Shown: piece after piece, positions 33,988 through 42,241 of the stretch | Numbering within the stretch: position 1 is the first letter of the stretch | Layout: each line of letters begins with the position of its first letter | Assembly: GCA_963714375.1 (NCBI GenBank) | Contig: CAVQOG010000008.1 | Coordinates: 124,001 to 188,000, forward strand | DNA: 64,000 nt | Source of the DNA: UBA5794 sp963714375 | Lineage (GTDB): Bacteria > Actinomycetota > Acidimicrobiia > Spongiisociales > UBA5794 | Direction: 5' to 3' | Position numbers and translations under genes: made by a program | The notes under the pieces: model-generated | What the model was told of the DNA's origin: nothing | Database searches by the model: none | Seen by the model: the letters and a program-made list of their open reading frames with translations, nothing else

Positions 33988-34826
33988 TGGGTTCGGCCTC
34001 TGCTCCGGCCTCGTCAGGCAATCTCGGTCCAGGCTTCGACATGCTTGCACTTGCCCTTCAGCTGCGCTGTACCGCAACCGCCGAGCCAGCGTCTCGGATG
34101 ACGTTGACAGAGCGGAATCGTACTTCGCGCCTCAATCCCGGCGACATGATCCACCGCGCTGTGGCCGCCGCGGTCGATCAGCCGATGCATGTGACACTCA
34201 ACAACGAGGTTCCCAGATCCCGCGGTCTTGGGTCGTCGTCGGCGGTCACCGCGTCTGTTGCGGCGGCAGCCTTCAAGGTGGTAGGGATAACGGATGCTCG
34301 CCAGCGAGTGTTCGAGATCGTGACCGAGATCGAGGGTCATGCCGACAACGCAGCAGCTGCGGTGTTTGGCGGGTTTGTCGCAGCGACACCCTCGGGTATC
34401 CAGCGTCTCGACCTTCACGCCTCACTTCACCCGGTGGTTGGGATTCCCGATGTCCACCTCCGTACCTGCGATGCTCGTGATGCCCTCCCAACCGAAGTGT
34501 CAAGGGAGGTTGTCGTGAGATCACTTGCGCGCCTTGCGTTCCTGATCGAAGGACTTGCCAGTGGCAACCCCGAAACTCTCGGGCAGGCAGCTGGCGACGA
34601 ACTCCACGAGGCTCCCAGAGCCGATCTTTCGCCTATCACTGCGGAGCTGATGGTCGCTGCTCGCGCCGCTGGCGCGGTTCACGTCTGCTGGTCAGGGGCC
34701 GGACCGAGTGCGCTCGCCTTCGCTACCGCCGAAACGAAAGGCCGAGTGATCGGCGCAATGGCCGGTGTCCTTGGAACCAAAGGCGAGGTCCTCGCCCTTC
34801 CGGTAGACACCGAGGGCTTGATCTAG
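33984..34826 (+). CDS. thrB: Homoserine kinase
   Basis: GHMP-fold kinase phosphorylating L-homoserine toward threonine. The N-terminal ASSGNLGPGFD and the phosphate-binding loop PRSRGLGSSSAVTAS (about 73-88) are diagnostic, with the third GHMP motif in WSGAGPSALAF. 280 aa is slightly short but complete. ATG overlaps the CDF stop (ATGA). No thrC or hom gene is adjacent, so the threonine pathway is dispersed in this genome. Converges with and overlaps the phosphatase gene by 4 nt. Confidence 0.88.
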   Translation: MMGSASAPASSGNLGPGFDMLALALQLRCTATAEPASRMTLTERNRTSRLNPGDMIHRAVAAAVDQPMHVTLNNEVPRSRGLGSSSAVTASVAAAAFKVVGITDARQRVFEIVTEIEGHADNAAAAVFGGFVAATPSGIQRLDLHASLHPVVGIPDVHLRTCDARDALPTEVSREVVVRSLARLAFLIEGLASGNPETLGQAAGDELHEAPRADLSPITAELMVAARAAGAVHVCWSGAGPSALAFATAETKGRVIGAMAGVLGTKGEVLALPVDTEGLI

Positions 34827-35377
34827 ACCGTCCCCCCGCTTGCAGGGGGACGCAGCGAGGAGCAGGGGGGCCGCAGAGCCTGCGAGCCTTTGCGGCTTTC
34901 AGCCTGCCTTCTGCCGATCTCGACGTTCTGACGTCCGACGTCCGACGTCCGCCCCCCAACCTCAGCTGGATCCAACGCATCAATCGCAGCCTTGATCTGG
35001 ATCGCGGTGACTCTGTAGCGTTCGAGGGTCATTCCGTATGGATCAGGGATTCCGGCGGCATCGAGGAGTCGAATCCGATCTGGATCCATCGAAGGAAAGC
35101 GTGCCTGCGCGGCAGCCACCTGGTGTTCCTCCATACAGAGAGCCGTGTCGGGTTGGTCGACTGTTGTGATGTCCCTCGAACGATGGCGACTGAGGTCGAT
35201 ACCGAGTTCTGTTCCAGCAGCCACCATCGTGCTTGTTGCCGGGAGGCCAGGGAGCCCGTGGGTTCCCGCGCTCGAAACGACGATGTCTTGGCCGTCCCAT
35301 TGCCGTCGGGCCAGGTGTTCGGCGAGTGGAGATCGGCAGATGTTGCCCGTGCACACGAAGAGGACGTGTGCCGCCAT
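34823..35377 (-). CDS. Low-molecular-weight protein-tyrosine phosphatase with repeat-derived C-terminal tail
   Basis: 184 aa. The P-loop CTGNICRS (Cys9, Arg15) and general-acid Asp in IPDPYG (about 111-115) are those of Wzb/arsenate-reductase-like phosphatases. The family fold ends near residue 139 (ALDPAE); the remaining ~45 residues (beginning VGGRTSDVGRQ) are low-complexity, Arg/Ser-rich, and are encoded partly by the 7-bp repeat at 34928-34948. The tail is probably a read-through extension created by sequence inserted at the original stop. Two nucleotides behind the PuuD-like gene. Confidence 0.88.
   Translation of the reverse strand: MAAHVLFVCTGNICRSPLAEHLARRQWDGQDIVVSSAGTHGLPGLPATSTMVAAGTELGIDLSRHRSRDITTVDQPDTALCMEEHQVAAAQARFPSMDPDRIRLLDAAGIPDPYGMTLERYRVTAIQIKAAIDALDPAEVGGRTSDVGRQNVEIGRRQAESRKGSQALRPPCSSLRPPASGGTV
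34928..34948. repeat. Tandem 7-bp repeat, locus 2
   Basis: Heptamers CTGACGT, CCGACGT, CCGACGT followed by CCGCC, the reverse complement of the unit at 28414-28448. It lies inside the extended 3' end of the phosphatase gene (about residues 144-150). Confidence 0.75.
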
Positions 35378-35379
35378 GT

Positions 35380-36120
35380 TCAGCGGTCCGTGCGGTATTT
35401 CGCTGCGGATTCGATGAAGGAGCGGAACAGTTCGGCGCTTGGTCCGTGCTTACGTACACCGAGAAACTCAGGATGCCATTGGACCGCAATCATCGGCCAC
35501 TCGGAGTCCTCGTGTTCGATTGCTTCGACGGTTCCGTCGGATGCAGCACCAACGACGCGTATGCCGTTGCCCAGTCCTTCAACCGCTTGATGATGAATCG
35601 AGTTCACCCAATGATCTCCTGCCCCGATGACCTGGGCGATGGCGCAGTCGTGCTCGATCCGCACAATCGAATGCGGCTCATAGGCGCCGTCGCCGATTAT
35701 GTCGTGCCCGCTGGCACCGGTGTGCGACGGGAGGTCCTGGATCAGGGTTCCTCCGAAAGCAACGTTGACGATCTGGAGCCCGCGGCAAATCGCCATGGTT
35801 GGGAGCTTGAGGTCATGGGCCTTGTGCACGAGCTGGATCTCGAATCGGTCCCGCTCGTCGTCGACATCGCGGACCGTTTCGTGCCTTGTGGCGCCGTACC
35901 GTTCGGGTGAAATGTCGCCTCCGCCCGTGAGCATGAGACCATCGACCATGTCAAGTACCTGGTCGAGGTCATCATCTTCGACCGGTAGCAGCATGATGGG
36001 GATCGCACCTGCCGCAAAGATGCTGTTGGTGTAGGTCTGGAACACCAAATAGGCCCGCAGCGTGGATCCGATGGAATCAATGTGCTTTGCGCGAGCAGGG
36101 ATTCCGATGACTGGCAGCAT
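35380..36120 (-). CDS. Class I glutamine amidotransferase-like hydrolase (PuuD family)
   Basis: About 246 aa. Nucleophile Cys in AICRGLQ and the His-Glu pair in QWHPE form the class I triad; LTGGGDISPERYG at about 65-78 is the PuuD/peptidase C26 signature (gamma-glutamyl-gamma-aminobutyrate hydrolase). These enzymes cleave gamma-glutamyl amides in polyamine catabolism. No polyamine genes flank it, so the substrate may differ. ATG at 36120 (MLPVIG) preferred; one at 36141 is possible. No ribosome site visible. Confidence 0.88.
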   Translation of the reverse strand: MLPVIGIPARAKHIDSIGSTLRAYLVFQTYTNSIFAAGAIPIMLLPVEDDDLDQVLDMVDGLMLTGGGDISPERYGATRHETVRDVDDERDRFEIQLVHKAHDLKLPTMAICRGLQIVNVAFGGTLIQDLPSHTGASGHDIIGDGAYEPHSIVRIEHDCAIAQVIGAGDHWVNSIHHQAVEGLGNGIRVVGAASDGTVEAIEHEDSEWPMIAVQWHPEFLGVRKHGPSAELFRSFIESAAKYRTDR

Positions 36121-36313
36121 CAGCGGATGATACCGCGCCATCGTGTTCAGATGGTTTGGGATGAGGGCAACGAATCAGGTTTGTTGGAGGTTGAGCAACG
36201 ATGCACGGTGTCGCTGCGCAACGAATCGACGTATCCTGTGGATAACGCGTGCGGCCCCCGGAAGACGGATGTTCCGCACGAACATCCTGATTCTCAAGTG
36301 AGGGGTCACCTGA

Positions 36314-36406
36314 ATGGGTTCGCTGATCAAAAAGCGTCGTAAGAAGATGAGCAAGCACAAATACCGCAAGCGTCTCAAGGCCAACAGGCACAAGCGCAAG
36401 AAGTAG
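36314..36406 (+). CDS. Ribosomal protein bS22 (AURKAIP1/COX24-domain, 30 aa)
   Basis: A 30-residue, extremely basic product beginning MGSLIKKRRKKMSKHKYRK and ending RHKRKK. This is the actinobacterial AURKAIP1/COX24-domain peptide identified as an extra protein of mycobacterial ribosomes (bS22). GAGGGG lies 8-9 nt before the ATG, and a perfect 13-bp hairpin follows 18 nt after the stop, so it is a complete monocistronic gene. Confidence 0.88.
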   Translation: MGSLIKKRRKKMSKHKYRKRLKANRHKRKK

Positions 36407-36423
36407 AGCTCGCCAATTCATTG

Positions 36424-36454
36424 AGAAAGGGTGCCCGCCAAGGGCACCCTTTCT
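36424..36454 (+). terminator. Hairpin terminator behind bS22
   Basis: Perfect 13-bp stem AGAAAGGGTGCCC / GGGCACCCTTTCT with a 5-nt loop; only a weak T-run follows (TCATTG). Confidence 0.8.
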
Positions 36455-36493
36455 TCATTGGTCTGCTTCGTCAGCACGATCCCGTGTCCTTCG

Positions 36494-36518
36494 GTAGAGT
36501 CAGATTCTGGTAGGTGGG
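36494..36518 (+). promoter_or_regulatory. Shared promoter/leader element of the SLH genes, copy 1
   Basis: GTAGAGTCAGATTCTGGTAGG plus GGG is repeated with two mismatches at 37246-37270. Both copies end 126-127 nt before an SLH gene's ATG. TAGAGT fits a -10 (TANNNT), implying a leader of about 140 nt on each mRNA. Confidence 0.5.
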
Positions 36519-36644
36519 TTCTACGACATCGGTTGTGAGTCCGTCCTCTTTTTGTTGATGCCGACTCATTCGGTGTTGTCGAGTCCCGTACCGAGTATTC
36601 GACACGCGATCTGGCCCAACTTGGGGCCGGGAGGAGGACCCACG

Positions 36645-37148
36645 ATGAGGAACCTATTGAAGGGGCGGGCACGGTTTGTGCTTGCGCTCGTTGCGTTGTT
36701 GGTAGCAATCCCGGCTGTGGCGTCTGCATCACACGTCTTTGACGATGTGAGTAACAATCACCCGTTTCACAACGACATTGCTTGGTTGGCAGAGAAAGGC
36801 GTCACCCAGGGATGCGATACCCAGAACTACTGCCCTGACAAGCCTGTCACGCGAGGTCAGATGGCTGCAATGCTGCACCGATTCGCTGACAATGTCGTTC
36901 CTCCCGCCTCAATTGGTGTCAGCGGATACGAGAGAGTGTCTTCCACCTCCGGGTACGGTCAGGGCGCCATGACGCACAGTGTCGACTGCCCACCTGGCAA
37001 GGTAGTGACTGGTGGAGGTGTCGAAAGCTGGTCCAGGGTAGAGATCACCTACCCGAAGGACGACAACACGTGGGAGGTAAGAGCCACGTATCCATTCCCG
37101 ACCACCTGGTGGAACATGACCGTGTGGGCGATCTGCGTCACGGCTTAG
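36645..37148 (+). CDS. Secreted SLH-domain protein, paralogue 1
   Basis: 167 aa. Signal peptide (FVLALVALLVAIPAVASA, cleavage near residue 27), then one S-layer homology domain (HVFDDVSNNHPFHNDIAWLAEKGVTQGC...CPDKPVTRGQMAAMLHRFA), followed by a short domain with CPPGKVVTGGGVE and ending WAICVTA. SLH domains bind cell-wall polymers. GGAGGA precedes the ATG at 36645; the upstream in-frame ATG is ignored. Neighbour at 37396 is a paralogue with the same architecture. Confidence 0.88.
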   Translation: MRNLLKGRARFVLALVALLVAIPAVASASHVFDDVSNNHPFHNDIAWLAEKGVTQGCDTQNYCPDKPVTRGQMAAMLHRFADNVVPPASIGVSGYERVSSTSGYGQGAMTHSVDCPPGKVVTGGGVESWSRVEITYPKDDNTWEVRATYPFPTTWWNMTVWAICVTA

Positions 37149-37174
37149 AAGATCCAACGGAAGATCGATACCCG

Positions 37175-37207
37175 ATGAGTCCGGGTGTACCCAACACCCG
37201 GACTCAT
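37175..37207 (+). terminator. Hairpin terminator behind SLH paralogue 1
   Basis: Perfect 14-bp stem ATGAGTCCGGGTGT / ACACCCGGACTCAT with loop ACCCA, 27 nt after the stop codon. It separates the two SLH genes into independent transcripts. Confidence 0.8.
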
Positions 37208-37245
37208 TCGCGCTCGGTCTGTGAAGCATCGTCAGGGGTGCTTCT

Positions 37246-37270
37246 GTAGAGTCAGATTCCGGTAGGAGGG
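37246..37270 (+). promoter_or_regulatory. Shared promoter/leader element of the SLH genes, copy 2
   Basis: Differs from 36494-36518 at two of 25 positions and stands the same distance (126 nt) before the ATG of paralogue 2. Confidence 0.5.
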
Positions 37271-37395
37271 CTCAGAGCTCGATCGCGACGGCAGTCCCTT
37301 CCTCGTCGAATGGCGACCTCTCGGTCTTGTTGGTTCCTCTGCCGTGACAAGGACGCGACATGGCCCGGGAACGGTCGGGCTTGGAAGGAGGAACC

Positions 37396-37962
37396 ATGCT
37401 GAGGGATCTATTGAGGGGCCGCGGCCGGATAATGCTGACGGTGGTGGCACTGGTGGTGGCTGTCCCTGCGGTGGCTTCTGCTACCCACATCTTTGATGAC
37501 GTGCCCGATGACCACACGTTCCACGACGATATTGCGTGGCTGTTCGGCAACGGGATCACGATGGGGTGTGATGATCAGAATTACTGCCCTGATGAACCGA
37601 TCACCCGCGGCCAGATCGCTGCGATGTTCCGCAGATTCGCTGAAGAAGTGGACCTCGAAGGCCCACAAGGCCCAGCGGGAAAGAATGGTGTCGACGGATT
37701 GAGCGGTTGGGAGATGGTGTCTGGCACGAGCGTCGAGGACGGGACAACCGACAAACATGCGTTCGTCGTCTGTCCTCCGGGCAAGGTGCTCACCGGTGGC
37801 GGTGTGACCGCCAACGTTCCTGACCGGGCAGGGGCTGTGTTCCAAAGCTATCCGAGTTCTGACACCGCGTGGCATGCTCGCATGTATGACAATCCCGGTA
37901 CCACCGAAGCATGGAGGGCAGTGGTGTGGGCGATCTGTGTAACTGCACCGCCAACTCCATAG
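37396..37962 (+). CDS. Secreted SLH-domain protein, paralogue 2, with collagen-like linker
   Basis: 188 aa. Signal peptide (IMLTVVALVVAVPAVASA), SLH domain (HIFDDVPDDHTFHDDIAWLFGNGITMGC...CPDEPITRGQIAAMFRRFA), then GPQGPAGKNGVDG, a short collagen-like triplet stretch absent from paralogue 1, then the shared CPPGKVLTGGGV...WAICVTA domain. GGAAGGAGG before the ATG. A tandem duplication with shared leader; the collagen-like insertion is the main difference. Probably wall-associated. Confidence 0.88.
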   Translation: MLRDLLRGRGRIMLTVVALVVAVPAVASATHIFDDVPDDHTFHDDIAWLFGNGITMGCDDQNYCPDEPITRGQIAAMFRRFAEEVDLEGPQGPAGKNGVDGLSGWEMVSGTSVEDGTTDKHAFVVCPPGKVLTGGGVTANVPDRAGAVFQSYPSSDTAWHARMYDNPGTTEAWRAVVWAICVTAPPTP

Positions 37963-37986
37963 CCATAGGTCAACAGCAATGGCGGG

Positions 37987-38006
37987 GCCACGGGGGCCCC
38001 GGTGGC
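37987..38006 (+). terminator. GC-rich hairpin behind SLH paralogue 2
   Basis: GCCAC-GGGGGCCCCG-GTGGC forms a near-perfect palindrome 25 nt after the stop; no T-run follows. Confidence 0.55.
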
Positions 38007-38139
38007 TCTCGATGAACTGTGCGCAGTCTCGACGCCCTGACTCCGAGTGAGAACAGGACAGGGTGCCGGCTGGCCGGGGAGTGTCCACGTCAGGTGAGCG
38101 TCGGGCAGGGGATGTACCCGTCGCTGCTTGAATGCGGGG

Positions 38140-39264
38140 ATGCTTCGCGACCAATCACATCTCTTTGATGTCCCTGCAGACATTACCTATCTGAACTCCG
38201 CCTACTTCGGGCCGAGGCTGCATTCGGTTGCCAAGGCCGGGGAGGATTCGGTGGCGTTGACCGGCCGGCCTTGGGAGGTGGCGCCAGAGGCCTTTTTTGA
38301 GCCAGTCGAGAACCTCAGGCGACTCGTCGCCCGGACGTTCAACGCCGACGCCGAGGGTGTCGCCCTCATCCCTGGGATCTCCTACGGCGCAGGGACCGCT
38401 GCCAGGAACCTTGCTATCGGCAAGGGGCGGACGGTGGTGACGCTTGATGAGCAGTTCCCGTCGAACGTGTACGCGTGGAGGACCAAGGTCGCAGCCGAGG
38501 GTGGCGAGATCGTCAAGGTTCCTCGTACGCCCGATGGCTGGACTGCAGGAATACTCAACGCCATCGACGATCGCACGGCGGTCGTGACGGTTCCCAATTG
38601 CCATTGGACAGACGGCTCGATCGTTGACCTGGTTGCGGTGGGGAACGCTGCGAGGGCTGTTGGGGCAGCGCTGTGTATCGATGCGTCGCAGTCATTCTGT
38701 GCGATGCCACTCGATGTCGAGTCCGTGCAGCCCGACTTCGTGTACTCCGTCGGGTACAAGTGGCAGCTCGGCTTCTATGGCCTGGCCTATCTGTGGGTTG
38801 CCCCCCAGCACCGGTCCGGGGTCCCTCTTGAGGAGAGTTGGATCGGTCGCAAGGGTGCCGAGGACTTTGCTGGACTTGTCGACTACACCGATGTTTACGA
38901 GGACGGGGCTCGCCGGTTCGATGTTGGTGAGCGCTCGAACTTCGTCGGCGTTGCCATGTCGAATGCCGCGATGACCCAGATCGACGAGTGGGGGGTTGCA
39001 AACGTCGCCGAAACGCTTCGCGGCCGAACCAACGCAATTGCCGCGGGAGCGGCCGATGCTGGGTGGACGGCCGCACCCTCTGACCAGCGATCTCCGCATC
39101 TCATCGGTATAAGACACCCGGGCGGGTTGCCAACGGACATCGCCGATCTCCTTCGGAGGAATCGCATCTCCGTCAGTGTCCGAGGGGACTCAATCCGAAT
39201 CGCCCCCCATCTCCACACAACGGATGACGATGTGGAAAGGCTGCTTGCCACTCTGGCTGGTTGA
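38140..39264 (+). CDS. Class V aminotransferase-fold PLP enzyme (cysteine desulfurase-like)
   Basis: 374 aa. Fold type I with PLP-contact residues IDASQSF (Asp, about 185) and the Schiff-base lysine in YSVGYKWQLG (about 203); SYGAGTAARNLA forms the phosphate-binding region. It lacks an obvious active-site Cys loop of IscS/SufS, so kynureninase-like, isopenicillin-epimerase-like or selenocysteine-lyase-like roles remain possible. Start ATG 38140 (GGGG directly before) preferred over TTG 38128. Isolated gene after the SLH pair. Confidence 0.82.
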   Translation: MLRDQSHLFDVPADITYLNSAYFGPRLHSVAKAGEDSVALTGRPWEVAPEAFFEPVENLRRLVARTFNADAEGVALIPGISYGAGTAARNLAIGKGRTVVTLDEQFPSNVYAWRTKVAAEGGEIVKVPRTPDGWTAGILNAIDDRTAVVTVPNCHWTDGSIVDLVAVGNAARAVGAALCIDASQSFCAMPLDVESVQPDFVYSVGYKWQLGFYGLAYLWVAPQHRSGVPLEESWIGRKGAEDFAGLVDYTDVYEDGARRFDVGERSNFVGVAMSNAAMTQIDEWGVANVAETLRGRTNAIAAGAADAGWTAAPSDQRSPHLIGIRHPGGLPTDIADLLRRNRISVSVRGDSIRIAPHLHTTDDDVERLLATLAG

Positions 39265-39327
39265 CATGTGAGTGGTGGCGCTCGATATCACGGAGCGTCA
39301 GAACGTATCTGATCGGCGATGGCCGAG

Positions 39328-40728
39328 TCACCACCCGAATTCTCGGATAGCAGCCCTCGCAGCGTGATATCCGCACATGCCGTGGACGCCGCCACCGGGA
39401 GGAGTGGCGGAGGAGCAGAGGTAGACGCCATCACCTAGACGGTACGGACGGCGTAGACCGAACTGCAACATTCGGCCGACCGAGAACGCGCCACCGGCGA
39501 TATCGCCGCCGGCATTATTGGGGTTGTATTGCTCGTAGTCCGATGGCCCCATCGTGTGTCGGGCAAGAATCTGGTCCCGGAAACCCGGAGCGAACCGTTC
39601 GATCTGGGCTTCGATGGCCGAGGTCATGTCCTGATCGGAGCCAAACGGAACATGACAGTATCCCCACGCCGTGTGGTTCCCGTCGGGCGCCCGGCTCGGA
39701 TCAAAGAGAGACTGCTGGGCAACGATGACGAAGGGTTGTTCCGAGTGTTCACCTGCATGGACTGCAGCCTCGGCAGCAGCTACTTCCTCGAAGGTGCCAC
39801 CGACGTGGACCGTTCCGGCACGACCGCTTGCATCGTCGATCCAAGGGATCTGTCCATCTAGCGCCCAGTCGACTTTGAAGACCCCGGTGCCATGTCTGCG
39901 CTTGGACAACCGCCGGACCGCTGATGGGTTGGCACGCTCACCTGCGATGCGCTCCGCAGCGTTCGGCATAACGTCGAGCATGACGACGGGCGATGACGGC
40001 AACTGGTCGAATCCGTCGACCATCTGGTCGACTTCGATGGTGCCGCCGAGCTTCACGATCTCAGCAGCAAGTTGATCGATGAGGCGCTGCGATCCGCCTC
40101 TCACTAGGGGCCAGCCGTAGGCATGCGCCACGATGGCGAACAGCGTTCCCACGGCACCGGTCAGGACGGAACTGAATGGCGCGATGGCGTGCGCAGCCAG
40201 ACCCGCGAACAGTGCTCGTGCTTCTTCGGTCTTGAACGACTTCGCAAGCGTGGAAGCCGGGAGCAATCCAGGGAGGCCGAACCGTGCGAGCGTGAGGGGA
40301 TGTCGAGGTGCCACGGACATCGGGCCAAGTACCTGGTCCATCAGCACGTCGGCCTGCCCGACGAGCGGCGCGATCAGCTGTCGGTATCTGTGACCGTCGG
40401 CGCCTAGGCCTGTCGCTGTCTCCTCGAGACTGCGGTGCAAGATCGCAACGCGACCGTCGCCGAGCGGGTGGGTTGCTGGGATGTCAGGGTGGATCCAATC
40501 GCCAACACCGATGGATCGGAAGAACGGCGAGGCGACTCCCATCGGATGAATTGCCGAACACACATCGTGGTGGAACCCTGGAAGCGTCAACTCGCTGGTT
40601 CTGCTGCCTCCGCCGATCGACTTGGACCCCTCAATGACCAGGACCTTCCGACCTGCTCGGGCCAGCTCCAACGCCGATGCCAATCCATTCGGGCCAGCTC
40701 CAACTACTACCGCGTCATATTCAGCCAT
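39328..40728 (-). CDS. NAD(P)/FAD-dependent oxidoreductase, CrtI/PYROXD2-like
   Basis: 466 aa. N-terminal FAD fold DAVVVGAGPNGLASALELARAG followed by GGGSRT, and C-terminal LCSSATPPGGGVHGMCGYHAARA, which together identify the phytoene-desaturase-like superfamily. No other carotenoid genes are nearby, and the sequence is closer in style to PYROXD2-type proteins than to true CrtI, so a carotenoid role is doubtful. The IS110 element begins a short distance upstream of its start and may have displaced its promoter. Confidence 0.85.
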   Translation of the reverse strand: MAEYDAVVVGAGPNGLASALELARAGRKVLVIEGSKSIGGGSRTSELTLPGFHHDVCSAIHPMGVASPFFRSIGVGDWIHPDIPATHPLGDGRVAILHRSLEETATGLGADGHRYRQLIAPLVGQADVLMDQVLGPMSVAPRHPLTLARFGLPGLLPASTLAKSFKTEEARALFAGLAAHAIAPFSSVLTGAVGTLFAIVAHAYGWPLVRGGSQRLIDQLAAEIVKLGGTIEVDQMVDGFDQLPSSPVVMLDVMPNAAERIAGERANPSAVRRLSKRRHGTGVFKVDWALDGQIPWIDDASGRAGTVHVGGTFEEVAAAEAAVHAGEHSEQPFVIVAQQSLFDPSRAPDGNHTAWGYCHVPFGSDQDMTSAIEAQIERFAPGFRDQILARHTMGPSDYEQYNPNNAGGDIAGGAFSVGRMLQFGLRRPYRLGDGVYLCSSATPPGGGVHGMCGYHAARAAIREFGW

Positions 40729-40784
40729 TGCCGGATTGTGGCACCTGCGTTCCGTCTACCAGTGCCTAATGGGGGTTGACCGGT

Positions 40785-40985
40785 CTGTTTGTGGCAGGCT
40801 GGTTGCCGAGCCGCTGACCGGTGAGCACTGCCAGTTCCGGGAGCTTTGATTCCTAAGGCTAGATCGTGCCCCGGTCGGTTGGTGAGGGTTGCCCTTGAGC
40901 GCTCATGGGGTGTCGTGCCATTGAGCACTGATCCATTAGGTTGCGGCCGGGTTCCCTTCGGCTCTGAGGACAGACGGCGAAATGG
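40785..40985 (+). ncRNA. Candidate bridge RNA region of the IS110 element
   Basis: IS110 elements such as IS621 express a structured bridge RNA from the non-coding left end that pairs with donor and target DNA. This 200-nt stretch precedes the transposase, has no coding capacity of its own and contains several short stem-forming segments (GGCTGGTTGCCGAGCC, GAGCGCTC, GCCGGGTTCCCTTCGGC). Boundaries and loops are not determined. Confidence 0.4.
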
Positions 40986-40992
40986 AGGATTG

Positions 40993-42220
40993 ATGACGAT
41001 GATTTTTGTTGGTGACGACTGGGCTGAGGCCCACCACGACGTTTATGTGATGGATGAAGCCGGTGACCAGTTGGGGTACCGGCGGCTTAGTGAGGGTTTG
41101 GAAGGGATCGGCGCGTTCCATGACCTTGTTGCTGGATATGTCGATGATCCCGCTGATGTTGTGATTGGGATCGAAACCGATCGCGGCCGTGGGTCCATGC
41201 CCTGGTTGCTGGTGGCTATCAGGTGTATGCAATCAACCCGTTGGCGGTGTCACGTTACCGGGACCGGCACACCGTCTCAGGTGCCAAGTCTGATCCTGGT
41301 GACGCCAAGTTGCTTGCCGATCTCGTGCGTACCGATAGGCACAATCATCGCCCGGTTGCTGGTGACAGTGACTTGGCTGAAGCTATCAAAGTGTTGGCGC
41401 GGGGTCATCAGAACCTGATCTGGGTGAGGAACCGGCATACCAACATGTTGCGTTCAGCGCTGCGCGAATACTATCCGGGGGCCTTAGAAGCGTTCAGCGA
41501 CTTGGCTCATCCCGACGCGTTGGCTGTCTTGGAACGGGCTCCCACACCTGCACAGGGCCGGTCCCTGACCCGGTCTCAGATCAAAGCCGCCCTCAAGCGT
41601 GGCGGCCGGCAACGGAACCTCGATACTCGTAGCGAGACGATCCAAGCAGCGTTGCGTAACAGACAGCTCCAAACATCCCCAGCTGTGGTCGACGCGTTGC
41701 GGCAACGACGAAGGCAGCGGTCAGGATCATTGGAGAACTCAACGACCAGATCCAAGGACTCAAAACGGAACTCGAAACCCATTTTGAGCAGCACCCGGAC
41801 ACCGACATCATCCGTTCCCAGCCTGGACTCGGTGTCATACTCGGTGCCCGGGTACTCGGCGAGTTCGGGGACGACCCGAACCGCTATGCCGATGCGAAGT
41901 CTCGCAGAAACTATGCAGGGACGTCGCCGATCACTCGGGCGTCAGGAACCAAACGTGTCGTGTTGGCCCGCTACGTCAGGAACCGGCGTCTCTATGACGC
42001 CATCGACCAATGGGCGTTCTGCGCAATTAGCCAAAGCAAGGGATGCAGAGCGTTCGACGACGAGCGGCGTGCCAACGGTGATCTCCACCACCAAGCCCTA
42101 CGCGTGCTGGGAAACCGACTTGTTGGGATCCTCCACGGATGCCTCGAACACGACATCGTGTATGACGAAGACACCGCCTGGGCACACCGCCAACCCGCCA
42201 TCACCACAAAAGCAGCTTGA
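40993..42220 (+). pseudogene. IS110 transposase, interrupted by two frameshifts
   Basis: Start ATG 40993 has GGAGG upstream. Piece 1 (to about 41185) is the RuvC-like DEDD domain start, FVGDDWAEAHHDVYVMDE and VIGIETDRG. Piece 2 (about 41185-41700) continues WVHALVAGGYQVYAINPLAV and SDPGDAKLLADLVR. Piece 3 (about 41700-42220) has RSQPGLGVILGARVLGEFGD and AGTSPITRASG, the Tnp domain with the catalytic Ser region. Adding one C in the GGCC at about 41184 and one G in TTGCGG at about 41700 restores a single frame. Either a dead copy or a sequence error; neighbouring genes show the same defect. Confidence 0.85.
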
Positions 42221-42241
42221 CAAGTCCCACACCTGGGGTGT

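Larger units (their letters stand above)
40760..42241 (+). mobile_element. IS110-family insertion sequence
   Basis: About 1.45 kb: a long non-coding left part (up to 40992), a transposase gene (40993-42220) and a very short right end (about 20 nt). That asymmetry, without terminal inverted repeats, is typical of the IS110 group. The right limit is set by the cupredoxin gene stop at 42242; the left limit is approximate and lies between the oxidoreductase start (40728) and about 40800. ACACC-TGG-GGTGT forms a small hairpin at the right end. Confidence 0.8.

Noticed and set aside
34928..34948. CRISPR-like array
   Set aside because: Units are 7 bp, contiguous and without spacers.
39328..40728. 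Carotenoid biosynthesis locus
   Set aside because: A single CrtI-like gene without crtB, crtE or other carotenoid genes; sequence style fits PYROXD2-like oxidoreductases.
40993..42220. Programmed frameshifting in the transposase
   Set aside because: IS110 transposases are normally one frame, no slippery heptamer was seen, and neighbouring unrelated genes share the defect.
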